This document shows positions 12,501-24,152 of a stretch of 64,000 nucleotides of DNA, piece after piece (position 1 is the stretch's first letter; each line of letters begins with the position of its first letter). The stretch covers positions 24,888,147 through 24,952,146 of the forward strand of contig CM034243.1 of NCBI GenBank assembly GCA_019916065.1. The letters run 5' to 3'. The notes beneath the pieces were generated by a model, which did no database searches, was not told the origin of the DNA, and worked only from the letters and a program-made list of their open reading frames with translations. A program made the translations under genes and the position numbers. Source of the stretch: Vitellaria paradoxa. Taxonomy: Eukaryota; Streptophyta; Magnoliopsida; Ericales; Sapotaceae.

Positions 12501-12644
12501 AGCAAGATAATAAGATAAGTGGTGAATTGTGAAAGGAAGAGCCAGGGCTAGTAGTAAGAGAATGAGTTATGGCAGTGATCGTTACCATAATATCAGGGAA
12601 AGGTTTAAACTATCCAGGGTCGAAAACCTTATGCTCTGATACCA

Positions 12645-12890
12645 TATTAGAATAAAAGAGGAAGAAAAGAATTATGTATTTATATTGATGATTGTGTGTG
12701 AGAATGTAAGGTTACAAGATCCCTTATATAAGAGGACAATAATCCTAATCCTGATAGGAGATAGTAATCCTAATTATGATAGGATATACAAAATAAGGAA
12801 TAAGATAGTAATCCTAATTATGATAGGATATACAAAATAAGGAATGCATAAATTAAGGAATACTAATTATATATATTACTAAATCTAATA
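12645..12890 (-). repeat. 5' LTR of the minus-strand copia element
   Basis: 246 bp, co-linear with the copy at 9757-10002. It starts TATTAGATTTAG rather than TGTTAG on the minus strand, so the canonical TG start is lost. The primer-binding site adjoins its inner edge. Confidence 0.93.
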
Positions 12891-12910
12891 ACATACATAA
12901 ATGATTTATG

Positions 12911-13603
12911 GATTTTTTTTTGTTTTACGGTTATTTTATTAAATTATATGGCGTTCACTGTCCGGTTGAAAATAATTGGGACTTACCGTTAATGAAAACG
13001 CTGTTTCAAACAGCAAGTTTTAATCAAAACTGAAAACGTGGTTTGAAACAGTATTTTCTGTTTGGCATTTTTAGTTTGAAGAAAGTGCTCAATCATATAG
13101 CGTTTTTGATTGCTGAAATCGCTATTTCATATAGCATTTTCTGTGGCTGAACGTCTGTTCGAGGTAGAACACTCAGCTTCACTTTTTTTGGAGTTGTTTT
13201 TCTGTTAGTTTTTTATTTTCTTAATCCTTAGTTTTCTACTATTCACTCCACAACAGTGACTTGATAGTTGATGCAAATGAAGATTGAGGACTGTAATGAT
13301 GTATGTATGGAGTTCTTATATCTTATATAACACACGCGTGCGTGTATATATATATATATATATCTGTGCAGACGACAAATATTAAAGGGTTTTCAAGGTC
13401 TAAAAACGGTAAACCATTCAGCGTTTTTCCATTTGGTGAATTTCGACAACGCAAAAGACGCTGTTTTAAATGGCGTTTTCATTATTATTAAATCGCTATT
13501 TCAAATAGTATTTTCATTAACGATAGATTCTCAATTATTTTCAACCGGATAGTAAACGTTATATATTTTAATAAAATAACCATAAAACCAAAAAAAAAAA
13601 ATT
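12911..13603. mobile_element. Non-autonomous Mutator-like element with long terminal inverted repeats
   Basis: A 693-bp insert is flanked by a 9-bp direct repeat TGATTTATG (12902-12910 and 13604-13612), the duplication size typical of Mutator-like elements. The ends are inverted repeats of about 95 bp (roughly 12921-13015 and 13500-13590) sharing GGTTATTTTATTAAA, CCGGTTGAAAATAATTG and CGTTAATGAAAA. The interior repeats CGCTATTTCAAATAG-type motifs and a (TA)n run near 13345-13362. No transposase frame is present. The left target duplication starts 6 bp after that of the copia element. Confidence 0.85.
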
Positions 13604-13919
13604 TGATTTATGTCTTTATATCTCTCTCTTGCCAGCTACATCTAGATTATATAATTGATAGCTTAATCATTTTTTACTTGCCTCTAAGTATAATTGAACA
13701 GTCTGATAAAAATATTTTCTTAAATTTGTTTAATAATCCAACAATAATGATTTCCTAAAATTTCGTAAGATTAGGTAAGGCTGTGAATATTTAACAGTTT
13801 AGCTCTAAGTTTATTCATAAGAGAATTGGAATTCCTAAAATTTCCGTTTCTATTTTGCTTGACATTTGACACTAAATGATTTAAATTTCTTTAACTAAAG
13901 GTACGATGGTTGAACAATA

Positions 13920-14259
13920 TATCTCTTTATTTTGCTATTGAGGTGACAGTTTAGTCTCAATTGCTGAGGAGTTGCCTTACGATAGTAACTATGGGCAATG
14001 CATTTGGGTTGTTACGAGTTTAACATATGAAAAGTTGATCACAAAGTTGTGTAATATCTTAAGTGTAGAAGAAGATCAAATGAAGATAAAAGTAACATGT
14101 TGTAATAAGCCACTGTGTATGGATAATAATGACATAGTTAGGACAATGATGAATGTATTGGATAAGTTAAAAAAAAAAATCACACATCGTCTTATATATA
14201 AATTATTAAGCTTTATTGGTGGAGTCTCCAATTTAAACACCATTTCTAACCAAAACTAA
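13920..14259 (+). pseudogene. Fragment resembling the N-terminal region of a MULE transposase
   Basis: An open stretch contains LTYEKLITKLCNILSVEE followed by MDNNDIVRTMM, spaced like the N-terminal PB1-like region of plant MuDR-type transposases (a TYxxL helix, then a DDxDV-like strand). There is no zinc finger or DDE domain downstream. Recognition is by pattern only, and it may simply be a chance frame. Confidence 0.3.
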
Positions 14260-14339
14260 GAGAGGAATGATACTTTGCTTCGAAAGAGAACATACTTCCG
14301 AGATGCATGAATTTCAACTGTCTTCTTTTCCCAAGCCTG

Positions 14340-15070
14340 CATATTTAGGGATGGCCAACTTGGCCGACCCATTCGAGTATGATCCATTACCCGAATCGAT
14401 TAGATGTGAGATTCGAATTTTTTTCGGAGATCGATTTGGATTTGGATTTGGATTTTATTTAAAAAAAATGGATAATGTATCGGATATGAGGATGAGACTG
14501 TTTCCACTCTAATCCGCCCCGAATCCGATATTCAATCTGAATCTGTACCGATCTATCCTGAAAAATATTTGAACAGACCTAAATAGCCCCATTTGGATGT
14601 GGATGCTTTTTGGAGGTTCAAAAAGTTGGGATTAATAATTATGTTATGAACTATTATATTTTGTATTTGTTATTTTGAGCTGTGATAATGTTGATACTTT
14701 GAAATTATGTATCAATTGGTGAAATGGTACTTTGGTGAAATGCTAATTTTGGAAATATTTATGTATTACTTTGATGAATTATTATTGTGATGATATTTAT
14801 GTATTATTTTAGTTTTAGAGATGAATTATTTGGTAGTAATAGGTTACATATGCAATCAAGTTATGTATCAAGTTAGGGGCAGATTCAAAGGTAGGCAGAG
14901 AATTCAATTTTTTGGATATCCGTAGATATGTCTATTCTCCGTTTGGAGCGGAATGGAGGCCCAAAAAAATCCATTCGGAGTTCGGGGCAAATTTCGAGGG
15001 ATACAAATGGTTCGGAGTTTGGATTCGGATATTGCTATATCTGTCTCCAATCTGCCCTGGTTCCATCCCT
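14340..15070. repeat. Decayed dispersed repeat, two pieces
   Basis: Pieces at about 14340-14585 and 14880-15070 contain recurrent GATTTGGATTTGGATTT, CCGCCCCGAATCCGATAT and CGGATATTGCTATATCTG strings, a style common to dispersed plant repeats. The intervening 300 bp is AT-rich and featureless. No target duplication or coding domain was found. Confidence 0.35.
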
Positions 15071-15289
15071 ATGCATATTTTGCTTAATAAGAAATGGTTC
15101 AAGAAGTAGCTGACCATGGAGAGCAAATGGGTGTCGATAAATCGTTTGTGGCATCATCCATATAAGAAATTGAAGAGGTAGATAATGGCTAATGCCTTCT
15201 ATCACTCCTGTATGCATTATGTCAACACAAACTTTGAAAAGCATTTCAATGGTTCTCAACTTAATAAGTTGATGTTACATACTGTCCTG

Positions 15290-16260
15290 TTTTAGATTTC
15301 GTAATCCGAGTGGTGAATTAGATGTATCACTTACATCACACAGAACTAAGCGTAACTCCTGATCAGAGCCATACATCTACCTTGGAGCAGACATTTAGTA
15401 ATAAATAATGATATTATAATAATAGTAAGTCTTAGTCAAACCAAGTATCAGTGCTCCAACATAAAACTCAAAATAATATATAGGCTTTATGGCCTTTACA
15501 ACCATATTAAATAGATCCAAATTAATACATTTACAACCAAATAATGCAATAAGCTTTAACAAAAAAAATACACAAATCTCAACATGACGGGGCCTACATA
15601 AGTCTCGGGCTCTACAACTACAACATAATCTATAAGGACGTGAGCACTAATTCACTTGTACCTACGATGCATAAATATATATATATATATATATATACAT
15701 ACATATACAACTATAATAGCAACAAGATAAAAGTATAATAACATCAATATCCCAAATCATCGATATCTGAATAACCACATATCATCATAATGTATTAGCA
15801 TCAATATCACAATTATCCCTTTAATATATTTCCATTATCTGATATCATTTCTTATCATCACATCACAGTCATGGGATGGATAATCTGCAAGACTGACTCA
15901 TGATCAGCAAGCACGGTTCAAACCAACATCATTTTTTATGAGCCAATGCCCAATGAAAATGATAAATTGAGTCAACATCGTTTATAAGTCTGTGCTCAAG
16001 GGCCACAAATTAGCCGAATTATCATTGTCATCTATGAACCAAAATCCAACAATCACAATACACTGGTATCAATGTCATGTTGTAAATTGCTAATCTACTG
16101 GCATGATAACCAAACTCTCCACAGGTTTAGAGACTCTCAACGCAAGGATATTCACGAATTCTCCTATTTTCCTGTATCCTCTAACCCCGCAAATCATAAC
16201 ATCATCCACATTTCATTATCTCTTTTCGTTATCATTATCATGTCTTTTTCATAATTAAGA
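15290..16260 (-). repeat. LTR remnant, minus orientation
   Basis: The reverse complement of 16060-16145 (GTTGAGAGT..CTAAACCTG..AGTTTGGTT, then CCAGTAGA) aligns with 23300-23390. The reverse complement of about 15600-15660 (a GTGCTCAC..TATAGA.TAT string) aligns with 28860-28895. It is thus an inverted relative of the LTR that hosts the second copia element. No coding domain was recognised. Confidence 0.5.
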
Positions 16261-17755
16261 TTACACATCATCATAAAGTTCTATCATTGTCAACCATAAC
16301 TTACACATCAAATCACATCATAAACATATTTCCTTTAATGGCATCATTCATAACATTCTAAATTTATATTCTATGTCTTCTACTTTTCCTTTATTTTGTT
16401 ATTATAGAATATTATTTTTAAAAAAATCCTTTTTAGATTTTTATTATGAAAAAAAATTCAAGAAAAATACCTTATTTAAAGAAGTTATAATAAAAGCTCG
16501 AGTCTGGATAAGGGGGTTCAGGCGTTGGACCTTAAGGCTTGTGCACCCAGAGTTTGCAAGAGGTTTAGTGAAACTTTCCTCTATATTGGCCTTTTTTTAT
16601 TTCATTTTGATTTCAAACATTTGAAAACCAATTTTGTTTTTTGGAAAGCATTTTTCTCAAAAACAAGCATTTAATCATCAAAGCAAGAAAATGGCGGTTG
16701 CCTTGGGTTTAACTAATAAGGCGTTCTGATTGATCGTTCCATGGTGATTGAGAGGAATTTGGAGGATATCAGAGCTTAAAGGGAAGTAGTAAAAAGGGTA
16801 AGGATGCAGGGCAACTACAAAGCAATTAGAGCAGGAAAGGGTAGCAGGATAAATCTTTTGCCCACTTTAGTCATGGCAAACAGTTTAGGTTCAATTCAGT
16901 CTATAGTAGCTAGGGTTACTTTTTAAGTCCTTGATTTTGTCATACCTGCAGATAGTCAGGTCTTTGAAAATTTACGCAGAGGACATGATCGTTTTCAGAC
17001 CCGAGCAACGTGTGGAGAAGAGAGTTTGTTGTACGTCCAGTGTAGAGCCATGTACAAAGATTTTAACAATTTTTATAAACAAAAAGTAAAATAAAAAACA
17101 ATTTAATAAATTAATTTTTACTTTTGCTATTTTACACATCTAATTATATTTTAACATATAATTTATTACAAATTATTTCTCCAAGAAAAAAATTTATCCA
17201 GTGAATTAAATAAAGTATGATTGTTTTTATCCAAGTTGAATTATTCGTGAATTATTGTCATATAAATTAATTAGTTAATTTTAGGTTAACTACAATTCTA
17301 TAATTAAACAAAAAGGAAATAAAATAAAAATATATATATAATCAAATGATAATGATAACTTATTTTTCATATGATATAGTTAATTAATGAAATAAATTAA
17401 TTATAATTCTAATCATAATAAATTAAAACGACTAATTTAACTGAATTAATCAATTTTTTGCAGTAATACAATTTGATAAAAAATTTCTTAAATGATTATC
17501 AACATAAAGTTCAATAAAAAATTAAAATAAATATATAATATTGCACAGGCCTAATCACAAACTTTTTTTTTTTTAATAAAACTAACTTTGTCAACATCCA
17601 CAGTGCAATTCGTACCTAAAGCATTAAAAGGAAAATTTTTAAAAAGAGAAAAAAAAGTGAATTTTTGGTTGAAAATTCAATTTTAATAAAGTGGAACTTG
17701 AAATCCAAATGTGCAAACTTTCACCCCATGTGTAATTGAGTTGTGCTAGGTGAAA
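16261..17755. other. Gene-free repeat-like stretch
   Basis: 16261-16700 is AT-rich. 16700-17040 has a higher GC content and looks like decayed retroelement interior, but carries stops in all frames and matches no domain I can name. 17060-17560 is extremely AT-rich. Confidence 0.4.
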
Positions 17756-17769
17756 ACAAGAAGAATTGA

Positions 17770-18180
17770 ACCAAATCTTAATTTGTTCGAACTCGGTTTG
17801 AGCATTTTATACTGAGCTCGAACTCGATTTAAATTTTTATATAAACTCAAAATCGACTCGATAAAAAAGAATTCAAGCTCAAACTTAACTCGCGAATAAT
17901 TCGATTAAATCAAAACGATATCGTTTTAGTTTAAAATATAATAAATAAAATATTATAAAAATATATAAAAAATATTATTAAAAATATATATATTATTTTA
18001 ACGAATTTGCTCATGAGCTTTCTAGCCAAACTTTTCCCCGCACAAGTTCGACCTCGAATTTAAATAAGTCATAAATCAAGCTCGGTTTAAACTCGTTTTA
18101 GTCACGAACCGAACTCAAGTCAAGATTTTTTCAAGTTGAGCTCGAATAGCTCGCAAATAACTTGATTTGTTTCCACCCAT
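17770..18180. repeat. Dispersed repeat rich in GAGCTCGAACTCG-type motifs
   Basis: Strings such as GAGCTCGAACTCGATTTAAA, CAAGCTCAAACTTAACTCG and TGAGCTCGAATAGCTCG recur on both sides of an AT-rich core. This organisation is common in small non-autonomous plant transposons. Ends were not resolved. Confidence 0.4.
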
Positions 18181-18477
18181 ATGTGCAACAAAAAGTAACT
18201 ACTTTCTACACCGGATACAATAAAAGTTCAAAAGTTACATATTTGAAACTTGTAGTGGACAGACTGTCTCACATCGAGATAGTTAAGGTATGTGAGTATA
18301 ATTTATATCCCTCAACTGACTTCCAGCTTTTGAGCTAAAACGTTGGGTCATGGGTTTGCTTCAAAAAAAAAAAAAAAAAAGAAAGATACTTTCAATTTAT
18401 TAAAACGGTGTTTTTCAATTTAAAAGTTCAACTTTCCCAAGATTAAATGACGAGAGATAAATGAACAATGGATGATT

Positions 18478-18702
18478 TTACCATTTATTAATTACTGAAA
18501 CTACTCCGCTTACAATCACTTTGAAAATTGCTGAAACTACTCCGCTTACAATCACTTTATCAAAACAATGGACAAACTTGAAGAACATCCCCAAATGAGC
18601 AGAGAACTCAGCAAACTGCCTGCAGAACTCATACCGGTGATCCAAAAACACAACCAACAGAGACTCTCTGTCCCCCGTGAGCTCTAGCAATCCCGAATCC
18701 AT
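18478..18702 (-). other. Unidentified small open frame with an internal 36-bp duplication
   Basis: A 74-codon frame starts MDSGLLELTGDRESLLVVFL and ends with a duplicated peptide KVIVSGVVS, caused by a near-perfect direct repeat at 18491-18522 and 18527-18558. I recognise no domain. It could be an exon relic or chance. Confidence 0.2.
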
Positions 18703-19074
18703 TCAGCATTCTGCAGGAGTCAGTCAACCATGGGTCCAGGCTGGATCTCATATCTTTATTCTATCCTATCCCCATTCTTTTAGTCTCCTCTTCAATCCTT
18801 CCCACAGCACCTTACAAACCAAAAACTTATAAGCCATTCAGTTCAAAAAAACAAGTAGAAGGATAACATAAACAGGAAGAAGATGATTCATAACAAATAT
18901 TTCATCAATTATTTCTTTTGAGCAAGAAGAGAATGGTGAAGTGTCACAAGATTTAGGTTATTTTTGACACCAAGCTTATGTAAGTAGCAGTTAATTCACA
19001 CGGTCCTAGGAAGCATGACAGTGAGACGAATATATATATATTCCTATAGCTTTGTTTTTCACTTTTTTCTTTTC

Positions 19075-19205
19075 TTTTTTGGGGTAACTCAGATGTCCGG
19101 GCCAGCCTGGCGCACACTTTGACTAATCCCTGGGCCTGAAATTAACAATCGGGTAAACCCTCTAGTAGTCCTGAGGAGACTTGAGCTATTTGAATACAAG
19201 AAAAC
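19075..19205 (-). repeat. SINE-like fragment, antisense
   Basis: A T-rich run is followed by GGGTAACTCAGATGTCCGGG and CCAGCCTGGCGCACACTTTG, which read like the widely shared 3' domain of angiosperm SINEs in reverse orientation. A related string (CCATTTGAGTTACCCC) occurs at about 32410-32430. Boundaries are unclear. Confidence 0.4.
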
Positions 19206-19389
19206 ACTAGAATTTTTTAAATTATGCACTCCGTAGCCTAAATGCCACATAAGAAGTCACATACAAATTAACTTCTTTTTTTTTTTAAGTAATTATGTTC
19301 TGATGTATTAGATAGGCATCAAGGGATAATGCCCACGTACAAGAAACTAAGTTTAATAATTCATATTATCAACAAAGAGCAAAAAAGCT

Positions 19390-20050
19390 ATTCAAATCTG
19401 GCTGAACATGGCCAACAAACCAACTAATACAAAATAGATTTTACATTTTAACCAATCCAAAGGGACCTCTAAATCTTGAAACTCTCTTTGATTCTTTACC
19501 AGACAAATCAGTCAACACAAACAAAGAGGAATAATCCTCCAAATTTTCTCTGGTTTTTTTTATGATCTCTCAAACCCTACCAAGATCCAACTGCTTTCTT
19601 TGCTTCCCTAGAAAATTCCCACAACATACAAAACACATGATAAATCCAAATTCCACAACACCATTGCACAATCTACAATAAGATGATCAATTGACTCACC
19701 CTTATATGATTATTATTTGTTAGAATTTTGCCATGCAGCCCCAAAAAAAAAAAAAAAATTAGCAGCAGCAGCAATCACCACTTTTGGTTGAGCCCCAAAA
19801 GACCATACGATTCCAAGAGAATAAGACTTCCCCACTACCATTCATCACACCATAGAAAGACTTCACTCTAAAAACCCTTGACTTGGTCTTAGACCAACGT
19901 AAACCATCATCCCCTTCCCCAACTGTTGGTAATTGTTACTTAGAAAGATTTAGATAACATTCAGTTTTCCAGTCTTGAAGACTTCTTCTAAAATCAAAAG
20001 TTCCAAGTTCCTTCACATCACAATTACCTTCCATTAAGACAACAAGTAAA
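19390..20050 (-). pseudogene. L1-type LINE fragment, C-terminal zf-RVT region
   Basis: On the minus strand, broken frames read FDFRRSLQDWKTECYLNLS, then LRWSKTKSRVFRVKSFYGVM, then IDHLIVDCAMVLWNLDLS and EVPLDWLK. This is the order seen in the zinc-binding region behind plant LINE reverse transcriptases. Stops, a frameshift and a T tract (near 19745) interrupt it, and no reverse transcriptase is attached. Confidence 0.7.
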
Positions 20051-20585
20051 TCGATACATCATTTAACAAAACAAATAAAATAAATCAAGGCATGAAAATG
20101 TAAAAAAAAAAAGTAAACAATGAGAATGCTTTTTCGGTCAAGACAATTGTGTTTGAACATAATTACCATAGGCAGAATGGATATCAAAACACTACTACTA
20201 ACCACACCTTTGGCTGCATGTAAATATGGAAAAAAATGACAAAAGTCATGGTCGGTAACACCAATTTCATACCTATCAAAAAGAAAAAAAGAAAAAAAAA
20301 AAAAACCAATTTCATAAAGCCATGGTTTGTAACACTAACTTCTAAGTCGTGATTGTCAACCACAAAGTTATAAGCGGTGTTATTGTGAGAACATGGTTAC
20401 CACGCACGACCAAGGTTTTAAATAACGGTTATTGTTACATGATAACATGAACACAAGATGTAAAAGACGTTACATAATGAAAGCAGAAATTGGAGGTGGC
20501 AATTTTTTTTTTTTTTTAATTCACCTTTCACCAAAAGAGGAAAATTTTTTATATTTTAACAACATATAAATATGGATTATTAGTG

Positions 20586-21825
20586 GGAGAGAGTTATTGA
20601 GAGTAGACTAAGAAGGATAATAAACGTTTCAGAAAATCAATTTAGCTTCATGCCAGGGAAATCAACCATGGAAGCTATCTTTCTCCTGCGGAGGTTAATG
20701 GAACAGTATAGAGAAGGTCAAAAAGATTTACATATGGTGTTCATTGATTTAGAGAAGGCCTATGACCGCGTTCTTAGGAAGATTCTATGGAGAGTATTAG
20801 AAAAGAAAGAAGCATGTGTCGCATATATTAAGGCGATAAAAGACATATATGATAGAGCCATGACATCTATACGGACGATTGGTGGAGAGATTAAAGAGTT
20901 TCCCATCACAATTGGTCTACACCCAGGCTCAATGTTACGCCCGTACTTATTTGCTCTAGTTATGGATGAGATTACACAAGACATATTCAGGATAAGGTAC
21001 CGTGGTGTATACTATTTGCAGATGATATTGTTTTAGTAGATGAGACGAGAGAAGGAGTTAATGGTAAGCTAGAATTGTGGAGGAAACGTTAAAGACAAAA
21101 GGGTTTAGGCTAAGTCGATGCAAAACGGAATATATGGAATGCAAGTTTAGTCAAAGTAGAGTAACTGGTAGCGTAGAAATAAGTTTAGGCAAACAAAAGA
21201 TTGTAGAGAAAGAAAACTTTAGGTACCTTGGATCATGGTGCAACAAGATGGAGGGATTGATACTGCACAGGATTCAGGCCGGGTGGACCAAATGAAGGAG
21301 TGCTTCGGGGGTCTTGTGCGATCGAAAAGTCCCCCTCAAGGTGAAAGGAAAGTATTATAAGCTGGCAGTAAGACCAGCGTTGCTATATGGATTAGAGTGT
21401 TGGGCAGTAAAACATAATCATATTTAGAAGATAGCAGTTGCGGAGATGAGAATGATAAGATGGATGTGCGGGATTACAAGGAGAGAGAGGATTAGGAACA
21501 AGGAGATTAGGGACAAAGTAGGAACATCACCGATTGAAGATAAAATGAGATAAAATTGATTAAGATGGTTCGACCATGTTAAAAGGTGCCCAACGGAGGC
21601 ACCTGTTAGAAGGTGTGAAAACATGAAAATTGTCATGAGTAGGAGAGAAAGAGGAAGACCCAAGAGAAGTTGAAAAGAAACTATTAAACATGACCTTGCC
21701 TACCTGAATCTAACGGAGGACATGACCCTAAACAGATTTGATTGGCGTCGTCAAATCCATATAGCTGACCCCACCTAGTAGGAAAAGGTTTGGTTTGGTT
21801 TGATTTGGTTTGGTTTGGTTTGGTT
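20586..21825 (+). mobile_element. 5'-truncated RTE-type LINE
   Basis: The insert is flanked by a 9-bp direct repeat TTATTAGTG (20577-20585, 21826-21834) and ends in a GGTTT-type simple repeat (21787-21825), typical of RTE elements. Within it, 20650-21036 encodes reverse-transcriptase motifs (FIDLEKAYDRV, PITIGLHPGSMLRPYLF), then in another frame the [14 protein letters not shown] catalytic box near 21015-21060 and GFRLSRCKTEYMECKF. Frameshifts and stops show it is dead. The endonuclease is missing through 5' truncation. Confidence 0.88.
20650..21295 (+). pseudogene. RTE reverse-transcriptase remnant
   Basis: Two overlapping broken frames, 20650-21036 and 21077-21295, cover the fingers, palm and part of the thumb. 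The FADD catalytic aspartates are encoded but out of frame with the preceding segment. It belongs to the LINE at 20586-21825. Confidence 0.85.
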
Positions 21826-21946
21826 TTATTAGTGTTGTTCAATGACTTTTAATCAAACAATAATGTAAATGTATAAATGTTACATTTTTTTTTTACGCTG
21901 CTTGCGTAAGAAATAAGCTCATATATATTAAATTGTAAATACTTAC

Positions 21947-22092
21947 GCAATAATAAACATAATAGTAATTATATAATTACAAATGGAAATGACATTTTAA
22001 TTTGGAATTGATGAGAGTTAATAAAATAAACATAACAGTAATTATATAATTACAAATGGAAATGACATTTTAATTTGGAATTGATGAGAAGT
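21947..22092. repeat. Tandem duplication, period 73 bp
   Basis: The block with AGTAATTATATAATTACAAA and TTTAATTTGGAATTGATGAG occurs twice, at about 21947-22019 and 22020-22092, nearly identical. No gene overlaps it. Confidence 0.85.
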
Positions 22093-22241
22093 TAATAAAA
22101 TTTAAATTTAAATTTAAATTTGGTGAACTTATAATTTGTGTATATTTTTAGATTAGTAGGAAATAAAAAATAGTATTTGAATGCAAACAAATTATTAAGT
22201 ATTTTTAAAAGTAAAACAACCTTTCAGTTTTTAATGAAGAA

Positions 22242-22379
22242 TAATTACTTATTTTTTAAATAAATTTTGTTATGAATAGTCCTATTAGATATATATATTT
22301 AATAAGCACCTAATTACTTATTTTTTAAATAAATTTTATTATGAATAGTCCCATTAGATATATTTATTTAATAAGCACC
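22242..22379. repeat. Tandem duplication, period 69 bp
   Basis: The unit starting TAATTACTTATTTTTTAAAT is present at 22242-22310 and 22311-22379 with few differences. It lies in AT-rich gene-free DNA. Confidence 0.85.
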
Positions 22380-22399
22380 TATAACTATGTCATCAATCT

Positions 22400-23200
22400 A
22401 GGAGAATAATTAATTTTTTCATTTAAAGATCTCACTCTCGGGGATACCAGATGTATTGACCAGTATTGATTGTACATATAAATACATCCCTGTAATATCA
22501 AAAGCCAAACTTAAATCCCCACAAATTGTATTTAAAAAGTGGTACTGGTGTTCTCTATTTAAATAATGTAATGATCAAATAGCATGCTTGTGACACATTG
22601 CACAAACACATTGGGTTTGGTAGTGGTGGCAGTGGTGGTTGTTAATTCTGCAGATTTTGCTGGGGATCAGGTGGGAATGGGAGCAATGGTGGGCCGATAA
22701 GGGTGGTTGGTGGGGATAGGGAGCATGGCAGTGAGGCTGCTTGGTAGGGATGGGGATGGGGTGTGAATTGTTGGTTGTTAATTATGTATAGGTTAGGATT
22801 ATCGTATTGTACATGAATTCTGAATTGTATATGAAATGCATGCTTGGATTGCATATGTACAATTTCTTATATTTAATGTCACAAAAGTTTCGAAAACTTT
22901 GCATGATGAAATGCAGCCAATATTAAGAGAGCAAGAAAATAAAATGCTACAGAGTATATAACTTACAATTAATATATGTTTAGATTTGGGACTTATTTAA
23001 TTAAAGACACTTCTCAATTAAATTTTTATGTTAATTCTAGGCATGTTCAATTGTGAATTGATTTATGATAATGGGAAACATTTTGTTATATGGAATTTGA
23101 ATTGTGAAATAAGAATGATTATATGGGTTGATGTATATCTTATTGTGATATAGAAATGAGATTTCATCATAAGATATTAACTTAAATTGTTACACCATGT
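22400..23200. other. Gene-free stretch with a GGTGG-rich patch
   Basis: 22615-22770 is a G-rich low-complexity patch of GGTGG- and GGGATGG-type repeats. The rest is AT-rich and may belong to the LTR remnant that follows. Confidence 0.4.
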
Positions 23201-23689
23201 GTTGATCATTGAGATGATATCATATGAGATATACTGATACTGATTTTTCGTTTACTAATTTTCAGTTGGGTTTGAGAAGTACTAAAGTAAAGGTTATATG
23301 TACCCATAGGTTGAGAGTTCCTAAACCTATGCAAGGTTTGGTTTTTCATATCCAGTAGACTAGTAACTTACAAATGACGCGGATGCCTATGATGGCATAA
23401 ATATTTTCTTTGGCTAGTCCAAAGACGTAGATGCCTATTTTCCTGGGCATAAACCAGGAATGCAGATGCCTACAAGGGCGTATTTCCAGTTCTCAAGCTT
23501 GGATACAGACACCTAGGATGGTGTATTTAACTTGAGAATGTGGCCACAGGTTAGTCATGTAGAATATCTAACCCATGTTTATGTTATGATTGATATATAG
23601 TTTTGATGAGATATTGTCAGAATTGAGAAATGATTTGTTGAGAAATATGTTATGATATGATCATATCATGCTGAATAAATGTTGCATGA

Positions 23690-23918
23690 TGTTGGTATTC
23701 TAATTGGATTTGACTGGAGGATTTGTAGGAACTGATTTCCTGCAATTAATGCCTTGTAATTAGTTGTAACTGATTTCCTATAATTGATTGATACCACCAT
23801 AAAGTTGATTGGTAGAATTATAGGGATTTACCATAAATAGGAGATTGTCTTTCACTATAAATAGGATATGTAACAACACAAATTATGTAGAATAAGAAGA
23901 ATTCTCATTTTTTCTTCA
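23690..23918 (+). repeat. 5' LTR of the plus-strand copia element
   Basis: 229 bp. Two TATA-like strings occur, CCATAAATAGG near 23831 and CTATAAATAGG at 23855-23865; the second is the better placed to drive transcription. Confidence 0.95.
23856..23864 (+). promoter_or_regulatory. Candidate TATA box in the copia 5' LTR
   Basis: TATAAATAG lies about 55 bp from the LTR end, in the region where copia LTR transcription usually starts. It is conserved in the 3' LTR. Confidence 0.5.
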
Positions 23919-24152
23919 TGGTATCAGAGCCTCGGCTCTCTTGGGAATAGTCTTTGTGAAGGGCCTTCATTGCCCAGATCTGTCCAGTCTTCATTGCCCA
24001 GAAACAGTCCAGCCTTTATTACTTTGTTGTGGCCTTCATTGTCACATTCTCACCAGATTCAACCCACTCTCTGCCGTGGCCTTATTGAGATGTAATTTCT
24101 TCTTTTTCATTGGTGCTTTTCTGTTCCTCTCTTTTTTTTTTTTTTTTTCAAT

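Larger units (their letters stand above)
9757..12890 (-). mobile_element. Deleted Ty1/copia LTR retrotransposon
   Basis: The element lies on the minus strand. LTRs of 246 bp are at 12645-12890 (5') and 9757-10002 (3'), with ACATA target duplications at 9752-9756 and 12891-12895. The primer-binding site TGGTATCAGAGC (12644-12633 on the minus strand) directly follows the 5' LTR, and a polypurine tract GAGTTTGAGGGGG precedes the 3' LTR near 10002-10014. The interior has lost gag, protease and most of the integrase; only the integrase C-terminal part, reverse transcriptase and part of RNase H remain. The LTRs differ at about seven sites by eye. Confidence 0.95.
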
